A DNA stretch of 64,000 bases, taken from NCBI GenBank assembly GCA_023105745.1, contig JALGQZ010000013.1:20125105-20189104 (forward strand), given 5' to 3'. A program made the position numbers and the translations under genes. This DNA comes from Austropuccinia psidii. Lineage: Eukaryota > Basidiomycota > Pucciniomycetes > Pucciniales > Sphaerophragmiaceae. Of this stretch, positions 58,402 through 64,000 are shown piece by piece; the stretch's first letter is position 1, and each line of letters starts with the position of its first letter. Under the pieces are notes generated by a model that was not told the DNA's origin, ran no database searches, and saw only the letters and a program-made list of their open reading frames with translations.

Positions 58402-59333
58402 ATGGATTTCCATTTAAATCTAAAATAGCTTTGAAATTTCAGAATCAAATATAAGTTGAGTTTTACTGCACAAAATATGTTTTTTTTTTACATATCCTTA
58501 ATTTGAAAATTGGGGCCTCAATTGGGTACTACTGCATTCTAAGATTCGACTAGTAAGTTTTTTACAAATTGTATATCGTGAAGAATTCTTGCGTGAACGA
58601 AGTGAGCCATCCTTTGAAGATCCTGAAAAGAGAACTGGTAGCTTAATTCATTCTCTCAAGAGGGATAGATTCAGGAATATTTTAATTCTCACTACTTCCA
58701 TGTTTTATGCAACCTTCATAAAGAAAATATGCATATTGGACTTGTCATTATTAGAGATGTATGACCTTTTCATCGGAATGGACAATGGTAGCTGAATTTT
58801 GAAGAATCATTTCCTCATTTATTCATGTATTTTAATGAGGTGAATAGATTTTTAATATTATTCTTTTGTATATGTTTGAAATGAATCTCTTGAATTTACC
58901 TTTCAAAAAATTCCCAAATTTAGGAGATGTTTCGAGAAACTTTATTGAGATATTGTATCAAAAGCTTTTTTTCTGAGGCATTAGCTTCTGCACAGTTTCT
59001 CATTTGATATTTTTTTCCATCAAATACTGTATGAATCATCATTCTATGAGAACTCATTCCTTCCTTCAGGTTTGCCAAGTTTACCCATAACAAACAGTTA
59101 GATTTGGGGAGCAGAAGGTTCCATATATGAAGCATTGTATTTTAGTATTATAATGCACGTACAGTGAAACTATATAGTTTTTCCCAATTCTTCTTTTATT
59201 AAAAGGAATTATTATTGCAATTTTAACAAGCCAAACCCATTGGGATAGTCTTACTATAGATGATTGTATCTTGAACCTTTTTTTATTCAAGATTTTCTGA
59301 AGTTTATTGAACCCAGTCTCTTCAAAGTTGAAA
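58402..59333. other. No gene recognised
   Basis: AT-rich spacer. The plus frame 58589-58795 (EPSFEDPEKRTGSL...) is unassigned. Confidence 0.4.
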
Positions 59334-59800
59334 AAAGGCGGCCCCAATTTCTCAGTACAATTTTAACTCACATTTTCTTGACGGCATGCTTACTCCATAA
59401 CCAGTTACCACTGTTTCAGATTCTGGGTTCGTCTTGTTGAATTATATCTATGGTATTTCGAGGCTTATGATATTTATATTCTGACTTTTGCTATCAACGT
59501 TCTCCAAGTTGAGTCGTTGGTCTGCTGGGTCGTGCTATCAATTATAGCTTGGGCCAATTTTCGGCCAAATTTTCAGCTAACAGGTAATACCCAAGTGTTG
59601 AAATCCCTCGATCGAACTGAATGCTCTTAATTGAGCCAACAGTCAGCTCACTTGTTCCAGGAGGGTCCTCAGGACTCAGCGCAGTTACTTGTTGATCAGG
59701 GCTGTCAAAGGCATGAACAGATGAATTTATATTAGTATCCAATCAGAATATGGTGCTGAACCGGACTTGAACAATGGACCGAGAAATTGGGGCCGCCTTT
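59334..59800. mobile_element. Putative MITE-like element with 26-bp terminal inverted repeats
   Basis: The left end AAAGGCGGCCCCAATTTCTC (59334-59353, extending to 59359) is matched by the reverse complement of 59775-59800, 24 of 26 bases. The 467-bp interior is visibly richer in G and C than its surroundings. GAAA flanks both sides (59330-59333 and 59801-59804), which could be a target duplication but is short and low in complexity. A minus frame (59742-59542) is not recognised. It could instead be two fragments of another repeat in inverse order. Confidence 0.5.
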
Positions 59801-61381
59801 GAAAATTGGCAAAGCACTGCTCATCTGTCCCTTGCACCACTAAGGCGCCTGACAGATCATACGACTATGAATTCATTAAGCACACCTTATGGGCCCAATT
59901 AAATTAAATTCTGTATTGAGAAGTAAACTCATTCATATTTTGAAAAGCCTTCCTTGTCGCAGAATACTGGCGTAATAAAAAGAATATCTTGGGAGAGATT
60001 ATGACTCATATTTAAAAGCTTTTATCCTGTTTTGGGGGAATTATTCGACAAAGGGATACGTAGTTTGATGATATTTGGATTATATTAGAGAAATTATAGG
60101 CATTCCTTTAGATCATTTTCCAATAAGCTCAGTGAATCTAGAATTACCTATCTTTTCCATTTACATACTAAAGAACCACCTTATTTCTCGTGGTTTAATG
60201 CCTTTTGACACGAATTTATGAAGTTTATTTGTAATATGGAGCTGATAGCTCCATTAAATATGACAATTTTAGATATTGGGAAGCTTTAATCTATTTTTCC
60301 TCATATATCAAGTTGAAGCTTTTTGAGGGATATTCTAATTTTCAATGCGAAAAAATATTTTTCGTATTTTATATGTTCTTAAAAACGAATGGAAGTGTTT
60401 TTTAAGAATATTTGGACTTAATAATAATTAGAGCTTAAAATAAGGGAAAATTTTTTTGGAAGAATTCACCATATCTTCTATAATTCTTCAAGATTTAGTG
60501 TAAGATTCCTCTCCTTACTTGACTTGGGGAAGTGGAGGAAAGTTTATGTATAATTCTATCTTTTCCATTCAGATATGGTTTTCATATGGCTTTGAATACA
60601 CTTGTTTCCGGAATTGCTACAGTTTCAGGCATGATCAATTTTTGTTTGAAATATTTGACTCCTCAGAATTAATCTTCCACGCAAATTTGAGCTTTGCTGA
60701 TGAGGAGTTGATTTTCAACGCTTTTGAGAATTTAAAAGATTCAAACGCGACTCATAAGGTGAAAAATATTCCTTGATGTTTATCTCCTGATTTGAAAACT
60801 TCTGCACATAATTTCTAGACATAAAATGATTCCAAACCATATTAATAGTTAAAAATTTTTGAATAATGGATAAAATGAAAGGTCACTTCTTTCAAGAGGC
60901 TCCTGATTATCCCACGATATTTAAATACATTAAAATTAAGTTAAGATTGGAAATGAGACGCTCACAGCGCAACTAATTTTTCTCTAAAAGTATTCTACGA
61001 ATTTCCTGAAAAACGATATGATTTCCATTTCGCTTCTTCCTATGAGACTCTCAGGATATTTCTGGAAAAAAGACTGAATTCAAATTCAAATTTAAATTGC
61101 AATATTATTGCATTCATTGGGTTGACCTCAAGGTAAAATTATTTATTTCACAGAACAATGTAATTCAAAACACTTCAATTTGTGTTCAGTTTCTCAATAG
61201 AAGATCCAAATCAGCTATTATATCTACCTAATTTGTGAAACATTATGAAACTCTGAGGTATGGTTATATATATGATCATTTCAAGCTATATGCAAGGGTT
61301 TCATTTTATGAAGTCTTACATTTTGTCCACAAGATATGTGAGATTTTATATCACTTTTTAGTACACTAATATTCATGAAGC
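59801..61381. other. Inverted-repeat spacer, right part; no gene recognised
   Basis: AT-rich. The plus frame 60519-60776 (85 codons) is unassigned. CACCACTAAGG at 59834-59844 (minus CCTTAGTGGTG) is A-box-like and lies about 65 bp from a B-box-like GTTCAAGTCC on the minus strand at 59772-59763. Confidence 0.4.
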
Positions 61382-63292
61382 TTCCGAAAACTTGGCCCAG
61401 GCTCACAAACCTATATCTGACTACTTCATTTTAACATCAGTCCAAAACATGTCGCATTTTGAATTAGTTAAATCCAATATTAATATCTTCTCATATGAAT
61501 TCCAAACAGAAATCACATCGCAAATTCAATCCATCAGGCTTTCTTGAGAAAATATGTATTTTGGGGGAGGAAGCATATTGGATATATCTTGTGTTCTCAC
61601 ATAAAAAATATGTCAATTTCTAGATTCAAGGTATAAATGTTAGATTTTCTTTTCCCGCTTTGGCACTTGAAGGAATTTCCTACGGGATTTCAATTTTCAA
61701 TATAATTGGCGTAAAAGACATCTTTTTCTTTAAAGGGGAGAAGATCTTGTTGAGTTCCATCATCAACATGTTTTTTCTATGAAAGATTATGAGAAAAAAT
61801 GAATATCAGGCTGTCCATTATCGTGGAAACCTTCAAGACTGAATATTTCCAAAAATGAAAGGCACTTATAGCTCCAACTGAATATTTGTGAAGTTGAGTG
61901 TTATCTCTTACTCTTAATTTTAATCAAAATCAAATAGGTTTGACATTCATTTCTATGAACTCCACCAGAGCCTCTTGTCTTATTTCTACTAATGATATCA
62001 CAAAAATGAATTGTCTCACATGATCCCCTGTTCAATTTTAAGTAAATTAAAATACATAAAACTAATCATAATTAGAAAACTTTATACATATTTTCTTTAA
62101 TGGAGAAGAGAATTAAAATTCATGAATAATCTCAGCTAAAAAATTCAATAAAGATCAGCCTTCAAGTCAAGATATCAGCATCCGAGCCTCTGCTAACCTA
62201 TATTTATGTGAAAACACCTGTCAAGATCAATAGTAGATAAGCTCACCAAAGATAATATTGGGAATAAAACACACCTGTCAAGCCTCATGAATAATAATAA
62301 CCCCTAGAAATAGTAGTCAACAACAAGATATGAGCCAGGAAAGTGACTACCAACAGATATATTATATTTACAGTATAATGTTAAATAATTCTTGAGATAA
62401 TTATACCAAAAAGATCTTCATAAGAAAAAGAAAATTTTCTGAAAATCCTTTGGGATGAAGCAATTTATTCCAATCTCTATTGAATCCTTGATTTCATTAT
62501 TATCATCAATACAGGGAATTCATTATCAAGGTTATAGTCACTCCTTCATAAATTCAGGAAATATGAACAATTAATATTAGTATTCCTCTTTCCGGTTCTT
62601 TAACTATCCCATAATAGCTCATTCAATTTAAACACTTCCTTCCTTGAATCTCCCTAAAATTGAATTCATGTTTGACTTCAGATCAAATAATGCCCATTCC
62701 TCATTTTATTAATTGAGGGATCTTAGAATCTTATTTCTCTTCTATGGGGGCTATATAAATACATAGAATATGGCCTTTCAAGATTAGTGTATGTATTAGC
62801 AGAAAAAGGGAGACAAAAGATAGCATTATGATTTTCAAATGGTAAATATATCAAGATCAGGTTCAAGTTAACGTCCTTTCATGGATATTCATTTCCCCTT
62901 GACATAATAATTTGAACCTTTTCCATTAATCCATAACTGATAATCTTCAGAAAAAACGCACATACCTATAAAACCTAAAGCAATTAGAGTCATTAAGAAT
63001 TCAAACTCAATTAGAGATTCAAAGGAATAAGATGTAGCCCCCAGCCAGTTACAATCTAATTTAATTCTTGAATTATGTATCTTTGAGCTAATCTTGATTG
63101 CAGATATATGTAATATAGGTCCAACCCAGGTGCAGCCTGGTGTCAAATTGGGCTCAAAACTGGGCTCTAAATTTGGAAGAGCAATTCAGATAGTTATAGT
63201 CACAGTTTTGGTCATTTGGAGGTTTTCTGAATAAATAAAATCATATTTTTGCTTTCTCATGATTCTAATTTCTTTAATCTTGCATAGATTCT
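61382..63292 (-). repeat. Large inverted repeat, right arm
   Basis: Reverse-complement partner of 54773-56740, about 1910 bp, starting TTCCGAAAACTTGG at the inner end. Homology stops exactly where the 1.4-kb LTR begins (63293), so the original arm may continue beyond that insertion, outside the window. Confidence 0.88.
62889..63292 (-). pseudogene. Arm-borne frame, right copy (unknown)
   Basis: The frame enters from the LTR side (KIKEIRIMRKQKYDFIYSEN), has a stop at about 63186, and then reads through PGCTWVGPILH, KISSKIHNSRIKLD, WLGATSYSFESLIEFEFLM and TLIALGFIGMCVF to NGKGSNYYVKGK, stop. It matches the left-arm frame. It has one hydrophobic segment. Unknown. Confidence 0.3.
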
Positions 63293-64000
63293 TGTCAGCC
63301 TGTGACTCAAAACCGGAGCACAAGCATGACAGCCAAATACCATCAATCAATGGTATAGCAAGATACCAACAGAGCATGGAGCTGAGGAAAATCAGCTGAA
63401 AAGGTTTCAAATAAAAGAGGAAACTCACCTCTTTCCAAATATACAAGTCCCATCATCATAGGACATAGAATAACAAAGTTATTCCTGCTCAAAGTTGTTG
63501 CTGAGCATAAACCTTAATTTTCACCTCTCATCTGAAATACAGAGTAGGAGGCTTAACGCCATCAAATGCGTATTCAAAATGAAGCTTCAGGTCAGGGCTA
63601 ACTAATGGTACCAGATAAACTGAGTTAGCACCAGGATTATAGAAGTTATGGTCAAATTCAGGCCAGACAAGGGTGATTAAATTATTCACCTCCCATCTAG
63701 CTTCTACAGTTTTAGTGTGAGATACCTAAAGTGGGGTCTTTTTGGATAGGGCACAACCAGGGCTATGTTATGGTGCCATTAATTTCCCCATATCTCATCT
63801 AGAACAAAAGCTATAAGGAAAACAAGCCCAATACAGCTTTTGCATAAAACCATGCATATGTACAAAACTCTTCTACATGGGATAACTTTGCCATATGTAA
63901 TGATAGCCATATCAAACAAGGTACCATTGTGTAGAGCACATACAGGGCTACACATCAAACAATTTTTAAGGTTGATATCTCAAAAACTGACAACGTCATG
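63293..64000 (+). mobile_element. LTR of 1.4-kb family, copy 3, cut by window end
   Basis: It starts TTGTCAGCCTGTGACTC and follows 45548 onward for 700 bp. Whether it is a solo LTR or the 5' LTR of a full element lies outside the window; if the latter, the internal region would show what this family is. Confidence 0.8.

Noticed and set aside
59763..59850. tRNA gene on the minus strand
   Set aside because: The B-box is good, but the T-stem and acceptor do not pair and the spacing is off.

Overview
The window is AT-rich, intron-poor eukaryotic DNA made almost entirely of transposable elements in successive states of decay. The Gag and Gag-Pol sequences are of a type I recognise from rust fungi (Pucciniales), most closely Austropuccinia psidii. 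That organism call rests on recalled family resemblance, not on a search. I see no rRNA, no convincing tRNA, no CRISPR array and no intact host gene.

Positions 1-27658 form a nest of four LTR retroelements. The oldest, element C, is a Ty3/gypsy chromovirus on the minus strand. Its Gag lies at 27658-26414, the Gag tail at 16327-16255, and protease, RT, RNase H, integrase and chromodomain run from about 16250 to 12601, ending beyond position 1. Element D (16333-26413, minus, 10.1 kb, two LTRs, many stops and a frameshift) is inserted in C's gag. A solo LTR B (286-1511 plus 11903-12595, minus, TSD TTGGG) is inserted at the 3' end of C's pol. Element A (1512-11897, plus, 10.4 kb) is inserted in solo LTR B. 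A is young and intact: two 1921-bp LTRs with two differences seen by eye, TSD TCCTT, primer-binding site, polypurine tract, and an uninterrupted 1900-codon Gag-Pol with all catalytic residues. A and D are distant relatives. Both carry a second open frame overlapping the N-terminal Gag region, and that second frame is the better conserved of the two.

Positions 27659-34592 hold the C leader, low-complexity AT-rich DNA, one proline-rich broken frame (30989-30360) and two perfect hairpins. Positions 34593-44000 hold coding debris. This includes a frame split by a 1.4-kb LTR (35004-36419) and a recognisable Tnp2/Plavaka-type (CMC superfamily) DNA transposase remnant (39212-39960 and 42016-42570), itself split by a D-family solo LTR (40185-42010).

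Positions 45548-49572 hold another 1.4-kb LTR and a much decayed D-family solo LTR that still has a perfect TSD (TTTAT). Positions 49578-54772 are mostly unassigned, with a 116-bp direct repeat next to a pol III B-box-like motif. Positions 54773-63292 form a large inverted repeat with arms of about 2 kb around a 4.6-kb spacer. The spacer contains a 158-bp tandem duplication and a 467-bp element with 26-bp terminal inverted repeats. The window ends inside a third copy of the 1.4-kb LTR.

There is no operon or pathway. The only unit that looks able to act now is element A, whose Gag, protease, RT/RNase H, integrase and chromodomain would copy and reinsert it, and whose enzymes could act on related LTRs. 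Everything else is substrate or relic.
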